The notes beneath the pieces were generated by a model that ran no database searches, was not told the origin of the DNA, and was given only the letters and a program-made list of their open reading frames with translations. Of a stretch of DNA of 64,000 bases, positions 15,594-24,571 are shown one piece after another. Source of the stretch: an uncultured Bacteroidales bacterium (GTDB lineage Bacteria; Bacteroidota; Bacteroidia; Bacteroidales; UBA932). Where the stretch lies: assembly GCA_934667175.1 (NCBI GenBank), contig CAKULN010000004.1, positions 1 to 64,000 of the forward strand, written 5' to 3'. Both the position numbers and the translations under genes were made by a program. Positions within the stretch are counted from its first letter, which is position 1. Every line of letters starts with the position of its first letter.

Positions 15594-17108
15594 CTAGTAC
15601 TGTCCAGGAATATTCAAAGACTTGGCCGCCGATTCACCGGCAAGGTAACCGGTGGAGAAGGCGCACTGGAGGTTGTAGCCGCCGGTGTCGCAGTCCATGT
15701 CGAGGACTTCTCCGCAAAGGTAGAGACCTGGTTTGAGGCGTGACTCCATCGTCTTCGGCATCACCTCATCGGTTGAGATGCCTCCGGCCGTGATGACGCA
15801 ACGCTCGTAGCCCACGAAACCTATTATCTCGAACTTCCAGTCCTTCAAGGTCTTGGCCAATAGGTCAAGATCGATGTCGTAGTAACGGCGAGGCTGCCGG
15901 CCAAAGCGATGGTTCGGCCCCTTTGACCAACCCTGCGATCTGTCATAACGAGCCGACTGATTGGCATAACGGGACACCGATCCTGTCGAAGCGCCGAAGC
16001 GTCCGTCAGCATATTCAGACTTCTTAAGGTCAATCTTCATGATGTCCGGGTTCCACGCCTGAAATCCAGGGATCAATTCCCACGGCATCAGTTTGCCGAG
16101 GAGGATTCTGTACATCTCCTTGCCGTTCAGCCCGCGTCCGTCCTTCCACTGACGCGTGCGGGGGTCATTCTTGATTTCCTGCCAAAGGATTTTGATGCGG
16201 CTTGTCAGTTCTTCCAGAGGCACGCCCGGCTTCAAATCCAGAGAGAACGCCACCTTGCCTCCGTTCATCAAAGCCTTCACGCACTTGCGGCTGACCTGGA
16301 ATCCGATCGGTCCCTCGATTCCGCCGTCCGTGAAATCCACGTCTCCGAACTCTGTCTCGGATTTCGAGCCATCAAACGTGACAGTCAGGCTGACATTCTT
16401 AAGTTTGGCACCTTTCAGAGCCTCACCGCTGCCAGTCATCGGAGTCTCCCGGTGAATATGTCCTTTCAGATCCGTCTCCGGCCTGTCGATGATCTTGTAC
16501 CCTTTCGGGACGAGGGCAGTCAACGAAGGGAAGCATGGTACTATGCTGTGGCCGAAGAACTTGCCCCATTTGTAGCCGTCACCGGTCGAGCCAGTTCCCG
16601 GATAGGAAAGCCCTCCCGTGGCGATGATCAGTTTCGAGCACTCAAACGTCTCGCCATCAGCGCATCGGATCGAGAAACCTGGCAGGATGTCCGTCACCTC
16701 GCGATCCGTAAGCAGCGTCACCCCATGACGCAGCACCACCTCAACGATGGTGTCCAGCACATCAGAGGCCCTGTGTGAATATGGGAACGCCCTGTCTCCC
16801 CTCTCAACTACGGTCTCAAGGCCATTACTCTCAAGGAAGTCTATGGTGTTCTCCGGAGTGAAATTATAGAACGCCGGCTTCACGAAATTAGGATTCGTGC
16901 GTATATGCTGAGAAAACTCGTTCCAGTCCTTGAGATTCGTGAAGTTGCACCGTCCCTTGCCTGTAAACAGGATCTTCCTGCCCGGGCGAGGCATCTTCTC
17001 CAGAACCGTGACACGCGCTGAACTACCGAGCGGAAGCGCCTTAGTGGCACCGTAAGCAGCCATTAGTCCTGCCGCCCCACCACCGATGATGATAATATCT
17101 GAATACAT
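15594..17108 (-). CDS. HI0933/YhiN-family flavoprotein
   Basis: A 504-residue NAD(P)/FAD-dependent oxidoreductase. The N-terminal Rossmann motif IIIGGGAAGLMAAYGA (about 5-20) is followed by RKILFTGKGRCNFTN, the family signature. A central inserted domain spans about residues 200-340, and the C-terminal FAD motif is LYLCGEVLDMDCDTGGYNLQ with CAFSTGYLAG. The physiological reaction of the family is unknown. The predicted -7 box (TAACTTTG, 17120-17113) lies only 4 nt before the ATG, so the mRNA may be leaderless. A partial REP core (CCTGTCGAAGCG, about 15983) sits in the stretch GRFGASTGSV, which reads like REP-derived coding sequence. Confidence 0.88.
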   Translation of the reverse strand: MYSDIIIIGGGAAGLMAAYGATKALPLGSSARVTVLEKMPRPGRKILFTGKGRCNFTNLKDWNEFSQHIRTNPNFVKPAFYNFTPENTIDFLESNGLETVVERGDRAFPYSHRASDVLDTIVEVVLRHGVTLLTDREVTDILPGFSIRCADGETFECSKLIIATGGLSYPGTGSTGDGYKWGKFFGHSIVPCFPSLTALVPKGYKIIDRPETDLKGHIHRETPMTGSGEALKGAKLKNVSLTVTFDGSKSETEFGDVDFTDGGIEGPIGFQVSRKCVKALMNGGKVAFSLDLKPGVPLEELTSRIKILWQEIKNDPRTRQWKDGRGLNGKEMYRILLGKLMPWELIPGFQAWNPDIMKIDLKKSEYADGRFGASTGSVSRYANQSARYDRSQGWSKGPNHRFGRQPRRYYDIDLDLLAKTLKDWKFEIIGFVGYERCVITAGGISTDEVMPKTMESRLKPGLYLCGEVLDMDCDTGGYNLQCAFSTGYLAGESAAKSLNIPGQY

Positions 17109-17112
17109 AGTG

Positions 17113-17120
17113 CAAAGTTA
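17113..17120 (-). promoter_or_regulatory. -7 box of the YhiN gene, near-leaderless
   Basis: TAACTTTG on the minus strand (17120 to 17113) precedes the ATG at 17108 by four bases, which would place the transcription start at or next to the start codon. Confidence 0.5.
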
Positions 17121-17132
17121 AGAATTTTTGAT

Positions 17133-17140
17133 TATCTTTG
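17133..17140 (+). promoter_or_regulatory. -7 box for tRNA-Thr
   Basis: TATCTTTG at 17133-17140 lies 28 bp before the mature tRNA 5' end. A clear -33 element is not seen. Confidence 0.45.
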
Positions 17141-17168
17141 CAGTCCATTTCCACGAGAAATGCAGCAA

Positions 17169-17241
17169 GCCACTTTAGCTCAGTCGGTAGAGCAGCGCAT
17201 TCGTAACGCGCAGGTCGTCAGTTCGAGCCTGATGAGTGGCT
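17169..17241 (+). tRNA. tRNA-Thr (CGT anticodon)
   Basis: A 73-nt cloverleaf: acceptor GCCACTT pairs with GAGTGGC (one G-U), the D arm holds AGCTCAGTCGGTAGAGC, the anticodon loop is ATTCGTAAC with anticodon CGT at its centre (reading ACG, threonine), and the T arm has GTTCGAGCC. CCA is not encoded (TCA follows), as is common in Bacteroidota. Confidence 0.95.
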
Positions 17242-17244
17242 CAA

Positions 17245-17285
17245 AAAAGCGGAAAGTTCCGATTGGAACTTTCCGCTTTTCTTTT
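17245..17285. terminator. bidirectional terminator after tRNA-Thr
   Basis: A 16-bp perfect stem (17245-17260 with 17265-17280, core GCGGAAAGTTCC) with loop GATT, flanked by A-rich and T-rich ends. It serves the tRNA on the plus strand and the convergent GNAT gene on the minus strand. Confidence 0.9.
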
Positions 17286-17289
17286 ACAA

Positions 17290-18042
17290 TCAATCCAGAT
17301 CCTTGATCATCCGGTCGTAAAGGTGGCCGAAGAAGAGTATTTCGCCATCGGGGCGGAAACCGAGGGCGGAATAATAGGTTTTCAGGCGTGGCTTGGCCTT
17401 GTCAACGATGAGGCTTATGCGTGGGAAACCTTTCCTTCGGCCTTCCTCAATGCCATCGAGCATCAGGATGTGGCCTATGCGGTCGGTTGAGCCGGCATAT
17501 TCATAAGCCTTTCCCCGGAATTCGGGAAGGATGGCCATGCTGTCGAGGTAGAACTCACCCGGGTAACATTCCGGCTCCGGAAGAGGGAAAGTTCCGCTGG
17601 CATATTCATTGTCAGCAGACTCCGTCGAAGCATCGATTGCCGCAAGATCGGTTTCCGGTACGACTCGCGGCGAATCTTCAACCGGAAGGGCGGAACCGTC
17701 GAAGATGGAATTCAGCAGCCCCCAAGTCAAGTCCCGGAGTGGCAGGTAGTCGTCACCTGAATATGCCGTCAGCGACCCCACCGGTCTGCCGTCAACGCAT
17801 GCGACCCTCGTCCTGGTGTAGGAATATAAAGTGTCAGGTCTGGCGCACACCTCACCGAAAGCAACCACGGCTTCATGAATATTCAAAGATGCGGAGCCGA
17901 TCTCTATCTTTGGATCGGCTTCGGCACCTGAAAATACCTCGTACCCCATGGCCGCAAGAACGTTCCTTGCTATAAACTCGCCGTCAGACGGCTTGGCGTC
18001 ACGGATGGTGAAAGTTCCGGCGACAGATAAATCACTGATCAT
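17290..18042 (-). CDS. GNAT-family acetyltransferase
   Basis: A 250-residue protein with GNAT features in its second half: a beta-4 strand DSMAILPEFRGKA (about 167-179), then helix and the C-terminal ISLIVDKAKPRLKTYYSALGF acetyl-CoA/dimer region (about 212-233). The pyrophosphate-binding loop is odd: FRGKA is followed by YEYAGSTDRIG, an apparent insertion of several residues relative to the usual RGKGIG pattern. The middle of the protein (about 105-150) is acidic and poorly conserved in appearance. The substrate is unknown. It stands alone between tRNA-Thr and a REP cluster. Confidence 0.7.
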   Translation of the reverse strand: MISDLSVAGTFTIRDAKPSDGEFIARNVLAAMGYEVFSGAEADPKIEIGSASLNIHEAVVAFGEVCARPDTLYSYTRTRVACVDGRPVGSLTAYSGDDYLPLRDLTWGLLNSIFDGSALPVEDSPRVVPETDLAAIDASTESADNEYASGTFPLPEPECYPGEFYLDSMAILPEFRGKAYEYAGSTDRIGHILMLDGIEEGRRKGFPRISLIVDKAKPRLKTYYSALGFRPDGEILFFGHLYDRMIKDLD

Positions 18043-18145
18043 TAGACATTTACATTATTATCTTTAGTTGGTCTTAACCAAAGACAAGTTACTATTTATC
18101 TCAATATCAAACAAATACGCAGCGGCTAACGAAAACCGATAGTCC

Positions 18146-18279
18146 GGTCACTTCGACAAGCTCAGTGACCTTGATAGGCTAGTGGCTTCAACAAGTCAGG
18201 TCACTTCGACAAGCTCAGTGACCTCGATAGGACTGGTCACTTCGACAGGCTCAGTGACCGGGGACTGGCTCAGTGACCG
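18146..18279. repeat. REP cluster between GNAT and phosphomutase genes
   Basis: Three complete 25-bp palindromes (18146-18170, 18199-18223, 18235-18259) with GGTCACT/AGTGACC arms, and a half element ending at about 18279. The first two share flanking bases, giving a 53-bp period. Confidence 0.9.
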
Positions 18280-18306
18280 GGATGGTTTGTCTTCTGGAAA
18301 TAAACG

Positions 18307-19971
18307 CTAGCTGATGAACTGAGTCTCAAGGGCCTTAAGCTTTGCGTCCGCGTCAGGGCCTTTGGCTCCGAAGTAGAACTTGATCTTCGGCTCGGTGCCG
18401 GACGGGCGGACGGAGACGATGTCACCGGCCTCGTTGAAGAACTGGAGGACGTTGGACTTCTGGAGTCCGGTCTTCTCAGGCTCATTGTAGTCGATGACCT
18501 TGATGACCTTTGAGCCGACAATCTCGGCAGGTGGGTTCTGCCTGAGGTCGGCCATGATCTTCTGGATCTCCTCCGCGCCGCTCTTGCCCTTGCGTACCAG
18601 AGATACAAGCGACTCCTTGCGGTAGCCATATTCAGAATAGATCCTCTGGAGCAACTGGTAAAGGGACAGGCCCTGCTCGGCGGCCCAGGCGGCGCATTCG
18701 GCGACCATTATGCAGGCTACCGGAGCGTCCTTGTCGCGCACAAACTCACCGACATTGAAGCCGTAGCTTTCCTCGCCGCCGCAGATGAACTCGCCCTTGC
18801 CCTCGTTCTCGCGCACGATTTCCTCAATGTACTTGAAACCGGTCAGCACATCGTAGCACTTCACTCCGAAGCTGCGGCCGATCTCGGCGATAAGCTCGGT
18901 TGTCACGATAGTCTTGGCGATGTACTTCGTAGGATCCAATTTGCCGAGTTCCTTCCAGCGTGTAAGGATGTAATATGTCAGGATGGAGCCGGTCTGGTTG
19001 CCGTTCAGCTGAACCATATTGCCGTCGTTGTCACGGACAGCGATCCCGAGACGGTCAGCGTCCGGATCGGAGGCCATCACTATGTCCGCGCCCTTTTTGT
19101 CGGCCATCTCAAGAGCCATCTTCATCGCGGCCGGTTCCTCCGGATTCGGAGAGACTACTGTCGGGAAGTTCCCGTCACTCACATCTTGATCCGGGACATG
19201 GATAATGTTCTCGAAACCAAGGCGTTTCAGAGCCTCCGGAACGATGCGTACACCGGCTCCGTGAAGTGGAGTATAGACAATCTTCAAGTCCTTGTGCTTC
19301 TCTCTGGCCTCTGGGCTGAGGGTAAGCGAAAGGATGTCAGAGATGTAAGCGTCATCCATAGCCTTGCCCATCAGCTCGACCTCTCCACAATGCTCTTTCT
19401 TCTCGAACATCACCTGAGACGGATCGGTGATCTTGTTTACCTCATCGATGATCTCCTGATCGACCGGTGCGGTGATCTGCGCTCCGTCAGACCAATAGAC
19501 CTTGTACCCGTTATATTCCTTAGGATTGTGCGAGGCCGTGACCATCACACCAGCGGTCGCCCCCATCTTGCGAATGGAATAGCTCAGCTCTGGAGTAGGA
19601 CGGAGGTTGTCGAATATGAATACATGCAATCCATTGGCACTGAATATGTCAGCGGCGATCTTCGCAAACAGCTTGGAGTTGTTGCGGCTGTCGTAGGAAA
19701 TGCAGACACGTATGTCATCCCCGGAAACCTTCTTAAGAATATAGTTGGCCAACCCCTGGGTAGCCATCCCGACGGTATATTTGTTCATCCTGTTGGTTCC
19801 GACTCCCATGATGCCACGAAGGCCCCCTGTTCCGAACTCCAAAGTCTTGTAGAAAGCATCCTCGAACCCAGCCGGATCATTGTTCCGCAGTTCCAGAACC
19901 TTCATCTTAGTCTCCTGGTCAAAATCCCCTTCCAGCCATTTTCTGGCGTTCTCGTTGTAATCCTGTGCCAT
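18307..19971 (-). CDS. phospho-sugar mutase (PGM/PMM family)
   Basis: A 554-residue cytoplasmic alpha-D-phosphohexomutase. The active-site serine loop is TASHNPKEYNGYKVYW (about 143-158), the metal-binding loop SDPDADRLG (about 300), the sugar-binding loop GGEESYGF (about 392) and the phosphate-binding loop VRPSGTEPKIKFY (about 527-539). It interconverts glucose or mannose 1- and 6-phosphates, feeding glycogen, cell-wall and nucleotide-sugar synthesis. Length fits the long PGM2-like group rather than 450-residue ManB. It is monocistronic, transcribed away from the 840-bp gene-poor stretch. Confidence 0.93.
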   Translation of the reverse strand: MAQDYNENARKWLEGDFDQETKMKVLELRNNDPAGFEDAFYKTLEFGTGGLRGIMGVGTNRMNKYTVGMATQGLANYILKKVSGDDIRVCISYDSRNNSKLFAKIAADIFSANGLHVFIFDNLRPTPELSYSIRKMGATAGVMVTASHNPKEYNGYKVYWSDGAQITAPVDQEIIDEVNKITDPSQVMFEKKEHCGEVELMGKAMDDAYISDILSLTLSPEAREKHKDLKIVYTPLHGAGVRIVPEALKRLGFENIIHVPDQDVSDGNFPTVVSPNPEEPAAMKMALEMADKKGADIVMASDPDADRLGIAVRDNDGNMVQLNGNQTGSILTYYILTRWKELGKLDPTKYIAKTIVTTELIAEIGRSFGVKCYDVLTGFKYIEEIVRENEGKGEFICGGEESYGFNVGEFVRDKDAPVACIMVAECAAWAAEQGLSLYQLLQRIYSEYGYRKESLVSLVRKGKSGAEEIQKIMADLRQNPPAEIVGSKVIKVIDYNEPEKTGLQKSNVLQFFNEAGDIVSVRPSGTEPKIKFYFGAKGPDADAKLKALETQFIS

Positions 19972-20177
19972 AGTATTATTCGTTTATATTCTTTGAATCA
20001 TTCTTGCCTTTACTTCCCCATAGTTCAGTCTATCCCACACACCACCCACACAACTTACAAATTTACTCAAATAATTCCGCTTTTAAAACGCCTCGCACGA
20101 CAATCTTGCACACGCCCACCTATCCACAAACCACGGACACGCCAAAACGCCACCAACAGCATTCAATCAGCGATCAC

Positions 20178-20216
20178 TGTGGCTGACCCTCCCTTTAAAT
20201 ATGTGGGTCAGCCACA
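20178..20216. repeat. inverted repeat TGTGGCTGACCC
   Basis: Perfect 12-bp arms separated by 15 bp. A degenerate relative (TGCCTGACCC/GGGTCAGACA) occurs at 46162-46196, also in a gene-poor stretch, so this may be a second dispersed palindrome. Confidence 0.6.
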
Positions 20217-20367
20217 CACTATGGCCTTCCAGCATTACCAGAGCCACTCTCGCATGCCCGTGGTTTGCAAAAACATCTCACCAAATCAAAACAGCAGAGC
20301 CACTTGACCCTGCTGTCAGATTTACTCACTACGCCTATATGGCACTCACGTGACTAACAATTCGAAA

Positions 20368-20466
20368 TCATTTGTACTTGACCTCCGCCACGGATGTATC
20401 ATAAGTGAAGTCATTGATAGTCTGCCCCTCTTTCAACCAGATTTCTGCAAGATATGGATTTGACAT
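20368..20466 (-). CDS. possible 32-residue peptide or gene remnant
   Basis: The minus strand encodes a short frame beginning MSNPYLAEIWLKEGQ and ending SVAEVKYK-stop, with amino-acid composition like real protein and unlike surrounding frames. No family is recognised. It could be a small gene or the relic of a longer one. Confidence 0.25.
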   Translation of the reverse strand: MSNPYLAEIWLKEGQTINDFTYDTSVAEVKYK

Positions 20467-20810
20467 TTCAAAATAGTTAATTGAATCATTTAATTAAAAT
20501 CAGTCTCACAGCATTAAAGAATATCACTGCATCGGCAGCGGGAGCAAGCTTGTGCCTCAAGCAGGATATATGGTTTTGTAAAAATCACAAACCTCCATTC
20601 AATTCCAGATAATTCAGCGAACTTGGGAACAGAGAGTTTTTGGATTCGGCAAATAATCGTAATTTTGCAGATGAAGAAATGGAATGCGTGATCGATAAGT
20701 AATTGAGAATCAGATGATATCGCACATGCCTTTAGTCGAATCAAACTAAAGACAGCAGTCTATTCTTTTTATTTTCAACGTATTACACATTACAGCACAT
20801 TGAAAGGAAT

Positions 20811-22352
20811 ATGGAGAGTTTTGAGAGATTCATAATCGAGAACGAGTGGGCGGACACGGTGCGGCTGGTGATGTCGTGCAGGGAGTGGCCGGTGCCGGGG
20901 GATCAGGGGCTGGCTGGGTTGGATGCGAAGTCATTGGCGGTCAACACGATCGAGGGACGGAAGAGGCTTCGGAAGAAACTGCCGGAATGGGTGGCTTGCA
21001 CGGAGGTGGTCTATCCGTCGTCGCTTTGCGCGGAGCAGTGCAGTTCTTCGGACACGGCAAGGTATAAGGCTTCGGTTATTCATAGAATCATTTATGAATA
21101 TGGTTTTTCGGGCGCTTCGACAGGCTCAGCGACCGAAAATAAACTGGTCACTGAGCCTGTCGAAGTGACCGAGGAGGCGAGAAACAATCCGGTCACTGAG
21201 CCGGTCGAAGTGACCGAGGAGGCGAGGAACAATCCGGTCACTGAGCCTGCCGAAGTGACCGCGGAGGCGAGGACCAATCCGGTCACTGAGCCGGTCGAAG
21301 TGACCGCAGAGGCGAGGGACAAGGGGAGAATCGCAGATCTGACCGGTGGGCTGGGAGTGGACTGCTGGGCATTCAGCAAAATGGCGGGCGAAGTGCTCTA
21401 CAATGAGATGAACCCGGAACTGGCAGCGGCGGCAAGGCACAACTTCAAGGCTCTGGGAGCCACGAATATATTCATAAAGAATCAGGAGGCGACAACGGAA
21501 TCACTGAAGGACATATTAGGGGACTTCAGGCCCGATGTGATATTCCTTGATCCCGCAAGACGCGGCTCAACCGGGAAGAAGGTATTTCTTCTGGAGGATT
21601 GCTCTCCGGACGTGCTGAAGATGCTTCCTGAATTATTCGAAGCCAGCCGTTTCGTGTTACTCAAACTCTCCCCTATGGCGGACATCACGATGGCGGTGGA
21701 GAGGCTGGACAGAACGTACGAGGAATATCTTGAAAAGGCCTCCGGACAAGGCTGGAACGGTCAATGGGTACGTGAGGTTCACGTTGTGGCAAGCGGCGGG
21801 GAATGCAAGGAACTGCTGATTCTGCTGGACAGGGAATGGAGTGGCGGATATTCATTAACCTGCCGGGAAGATGGCAAGACTCTGACATTCACCTCTCAAG
21901 AGATTGCAGAGGCGAAAGCGACGCTGCCGGATTCGACCTTCGCGAGGATAATCTTCGAGCCGGGAAAGTCGCTGACCAAGGCAGGTGTGTCCAACGCCAT
22001 CTGTGAAAGGTTCGGACTTGTGAAACTGGCCCGCTTCACACATCTGTACACAATCAGTGAGCCGTTGTCCGAGAGCGAGTTGGAACAAAGAATCGCACCA
22101 CTTCGGGATTTCGGGAAAGTCTTTCTTGTGAAGGAAATCCTTCCTCTTACCAAGGCCTCCATGAAAGACGTCGGCAGGCGCTACCCGCATTCGGAAGTCT
22201 CGGCAAAGAATATTCCGATGTCCAGCGATGAATTAAGAGCCCGCCTGAAAGTCAAGTCAGGCGATGACGCGCACATCTTCGGAGCGCGGATCGAGACGCC
22301 TTACAACGAGGATAACTACCTGATTGTCACAAAGATAATCCCTCAACAATAA
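20811..22352 (+). CDS. PG_1098-like class I SAM methyltransferase with REP array
   Basis: The 513-residue protein matches the Bacteroidota methyltransferase family with a C-terminal THUMP-like domain. SAM-binding motif I is IADLTGGLGVDCWAFS (about 177-192); motif IV is PDVIFLDPARRG (about 241-252). The C-terminal part (VKEILPLTKASMKDVGRRYP) is the ferredoxin-like/THUMP-like module. RNA is the likely substrate by analogy; the target is unknown. Residues about 101-172 are REP-encoded: a half element and then four tandem 15-residue units of VTEPVEVTEEARNNP type, just before motif I. The start ATG lies in a GGAATATGG context. Confidence 0.82.
   Translation: MESFERFIIENEWADTVRLVMSCREWPVPGDQGLAGLDAKSLAVNTIEGRKRLRKKLPEWVACTEVVYPSSLCAEQCSSSDTARYKASVIHRIIYEYGFSGASTGSATENKLVTEPVEVTEEARNNPVTEPVEVTEEARNNPVTEPAEVTAEARTNPVTEPVEVTAEARDKGRIADLTGGLGVDCWAFSKMAGEVLYNEMNPELAAAARHNFKALGATNIFIKNQEATTESLKDILGDFRPDVIFLDPARRGSTGKKVFLLEDCSPDVLKMLPELFEASRFVLLKLSPMADITMAVERLDRTYEEYLEKASGQGWNGQWVREVHVVASGGECKELLILLDREWSGGYSLTCREDGKTLTFTSQEIAEAKATLPDSTFARIIFEPGKSLTKAGVSNAICERFGLVKLARFTHLYTISEPLSESELEQRIAPLRDFGKVFLVKEILPLTKASMKDVGRRYPHSEVSAKNIPMSSDELRARLKVKSGDDAHIFGARIETPYNEDNYLIVTKIIPQQ
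21112..21326. repeat. REP and 45-bp tandem array inside the methyltransferase gene
   Basis: One palindrome (GCGCTTCG...GCGACC, about 21112-21135) and four 45-bp units at 21147-21191, 21192-21236, 21237-21281 and 21282-21326. Each unit contains a whole GTCACTGAGCC...GTGACC element plus a spacer encoding E/AEARxN. Confidence 0.9.
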
Positions 22353-22413
22353 TCTTGGCGCTTCGCAAGGCCCGGGCCTGAAGTCGAAAATACGAACCCT
22401 GTAGCCCACAAGG

Positions 22414-24537
22414 TTATTTTCCGGTCAACAAGCGGAGGGAGATACGTTTTCGGTCAAGATCGACATCGAGGACGCTGACTTTGACCTTCTGGTGAAGTTT
22501 GACCTTCTGGCCACGCATCTGGGAGACATGGATAAGGCCGTTCTCATGGATACCGATGTCCACAAAGGCACCGAAGGCGGTCACGTTGGTGACGATCCCC
22601 GGCAATTCCATTCCGGGCTTCAGGTCGTCAATCTCGTGGATGTCATCAGCGAAACTGAACTCCTGTGCGCTCTGGCGAGGGTCACGGCCAGGCTTGGCCA
22701 ATTCTTTAAGAATATCATTGATCGTAGGAAGTCCGAATTCTCCCTCAACATAAGCCGATGGATCTATCTTACCTATCAAGGCCTCATTACCAAGCAGTTC
22801 CTTGGTGCTGACACCCAAATCGGAAGCCATCCTGTCAACGATGTAATAGCATTCCGGGTGAACGGCTGAATTGTCAAGCGGGTTCTCCGCATTCTGGATG
22901 CGCAGGAAGCCGGCGCACTGCTCGAAAGCTTTCGGACCGAGTTTCGGCACCTTGCGCAATTGCGAGCGGGAAGCGAATCCGCCAATAGACGTGCGATAAT
23001 CCACAATGTTAGCGGCCAGTGCCGGACCTATTCCAGAAACATAACTCAGAAGATAAGGGCTGGCCGTGTTGAGATTCACTCCGACACTGTTCACGCAGAT
23101 GACGACGGTGTTGTCCAATTTCTCCCGCAGCAGATTCTGGTCCACGTCATGCTGGTACTGCCCGACTCCCAATGACTTAGGGTCAATCTTGACCAACTCG
23201 GACAGCGGATCCATCAGGCGGCGGCCGATCGACACAGCTCCGCGGACTGTCACATCCTCATCAGGAAATTCCTGCCTGGCGACCTCGGAGGCTGAATATA
23301 TCGACGCTCCGTCCTCGCTGACGGTGAACACTTTGACATTCTCCGGAATCCCGACACGCTTGATGAAATCCTCGGTCTCGCGGGAGGCCGTGCCGTTTCC
23401 TATGGCGATGACCTCGATGGAATATTCATCAATCATCGCGGCCACGGCCATTATCGACTTGATCTTCTCGCTCTGAGGAGGATGCGGGAATATTATCTCG
23501 TGGTGCAGGAGGTTGCCTTGCTCGTCCAGACAGACGATCTTGCAGCCGTTGCGGAAGCCAGGATCGATTGCCATTGTCCTCTTCTGGCCGACCGGGGCGG
23601 AAAGAAGAAGCTGGGTTAGGTTCTCACCGAAAACATTGATCGACTCTATGTCAGCCTTTTCCTTGGCCTCCTTAACGATCTCGTTAGTCAGCGACGGTTC
23701 CAAAAGACGCTTGTAGGCATCATCGACAGCCAGACGGATCTGCTCCGCAAGCTTGGCTCCCGGATAGCGGTGCTCCTGACAGAAATCGTAGTAGATCTTG
23801 TTGCCGCACTTCTCCGGATCGGCATCCAGACCAATCGACAAAAAGCCTTCCTTCTCAGCGCGCAGGATAGCCAGCAAGTTGTGGGATGGAATCCTCTGCA
23901 GCGGCATGGAGAAATTGAAATAAGTCCTGTACTTCGAAGCCTCGGCATTGTCCGAAGCCGCCTTGGTGGCCTTGGATTCGATTCTGCGGGTTCTGAATAT
24001 GTGCCTGAGGTTCTCGCGTACAGTCTGCGACTCGGAAAGACGCTCCGCGATGATGTCACGCGCTCCGGCAAGGGCCTCATCAACGGAACCAACCTTATCA
24101 CTGACATATTTCCGTGCCTCAGCCTCCGGATCAGCCACCTCAACCTTCCACATCTTGTCCGCCAAAGGCTCCAGACCTTTTTCCTTCGCCATCGTCGCAC
24201 GGGTTCTGCGCTTCGGCCTATAAGGCAAGTACAAATCCTCCAATTCACTGGCCACCACGCAGTTCTCTATCTTGGACCGAAGTTCGTCCGTAAGCTTGCC
24301 CTGCTCGGAGATTGTGGACAGAATGCCAGCCTTTCTCTTCTCCATCTCGGTAAACACATCGTTCCAGTGCTTGATCTCAGCGACGGCCACATCATCCAAT
24401 CCTCCGGTCTTCTCCTTTCTGTAACGGCTGATGAACGGAATCGTGTTACCCTCTTCGAAAAGATGGACGCAATTCTCGACCTGCCAATCCTTGACACCGA
24501 TTGCGCGGGCTATGTAGTCAATATAGATATTTTTCAT
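22414..24537 (-). CDS. tex: Tex-family RNA-binding transcription accessory protein
   Basis: A 707-residue protein, start ATG at 24537 in a GAATATG context. The N-terminal Tex helical domain carries FISRYRKEKTGGLDDV (about 36-51). A YqgF/RuvX-like nuclease fold begins at TMAIDPGFRNGCKIV (about 325), helix-hairpin-helix motifs at NTASPYLLSYVSGIGPALA (about 480-500), and a C-terminal S1 domain at GMELPGIVTNVTAFGAFVDI (about 632-651). Tex is a cytoplasmic nucleic-acid-binding factor linked to transcription and stress tolerance. It converges with the methyltransferase gene. Confidence 0.95.
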   Translation of the reverse strand: MKNIYIDYIARAIGVKDWQVENCVHLFEEGNTIPFISRYRKEKTGGLDDVAVAEIKHWNDVFTEMEKRKAGILSTISEQGKLTDELRSKIENCVVASELEDLYLPYRPKRRTRATMAKEKGLEPLADKMWKVEVADPEAEARKYVSDKVGSVDEALAGARDIIAERLSESQTVRENLRHIFRTRRIESKATKAASDNAEASKYRTYFNFSMPLQRIPSHNLLAILRAEKEGFLSIGLDADPEKCGNKIYYDFCQEHRYPGAKLAEQIRLAVDDAYKRLLEPSLTNEIVKEAKEKADIESINVFGENLTQLLLSAPVGQKRTMAIDPGFRNGCKIVCLDEQGNLLHHEIIFPHPPQSEKIKSIMAVAAMIDEYSIEVIAIGNGTASRETEDFIKRVGIPENVKVFTVSEDGASIYSASEVARQEFPDEDVTVRGAVSIGRRLMDPLSELVKIDPKSLGVGQYQHDVDQNLLREKLDNTVVICVNSVGVNLNTASPYLLSYVSGIGPALAANIVDYRTSIGGFASRSQLRKVPKLGPKAFEQCAGFLRIQNAENPLDNSAVHPECYYIVDRMASDLGVSTKELLGNEALIGKIDPSAYVEGEFGLPTINDILKELAKPGRDPRQSAQEFSFADDIHEIDDLKPGMELPGIVTNVTAFGAFVDIGIHENGLIHVSQMRGQKVKLHQKVKVSVLDVDLDRKRISLRLLTGK

Positions 24538-24571
24538 ATTCAAAGTGTTATCAATCGGATATATTCAAATA

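Larger units (their letters stand above)
19972..20810. other. gene-poor intergenic stretch
   Basis: About 840 bp without a convincing gene. It contains a perfect 12-bp inverted repeat (TGTGGCTGACCC at 20178-20189 with GGGTCAGCCACA at 20205-20216) and a possible 32-codon peptide (20368-20466, minus). The rest is A/T- and C-rich sequence with no recognisable family. Confidence 0.6.

Noticed and set aside
20514-20744. Minus-strand frame of 76 codons
   Set aside because: No ATG start and cysteine/isoleucine-rich content without any family resemblance; treated as intergenic.
21092-21440. Minus-strand frames of 95-104 codons in the methyltransferase gene
   Set aside because: They are the translated complement of the 45-bp REP array and have no independent protein character.
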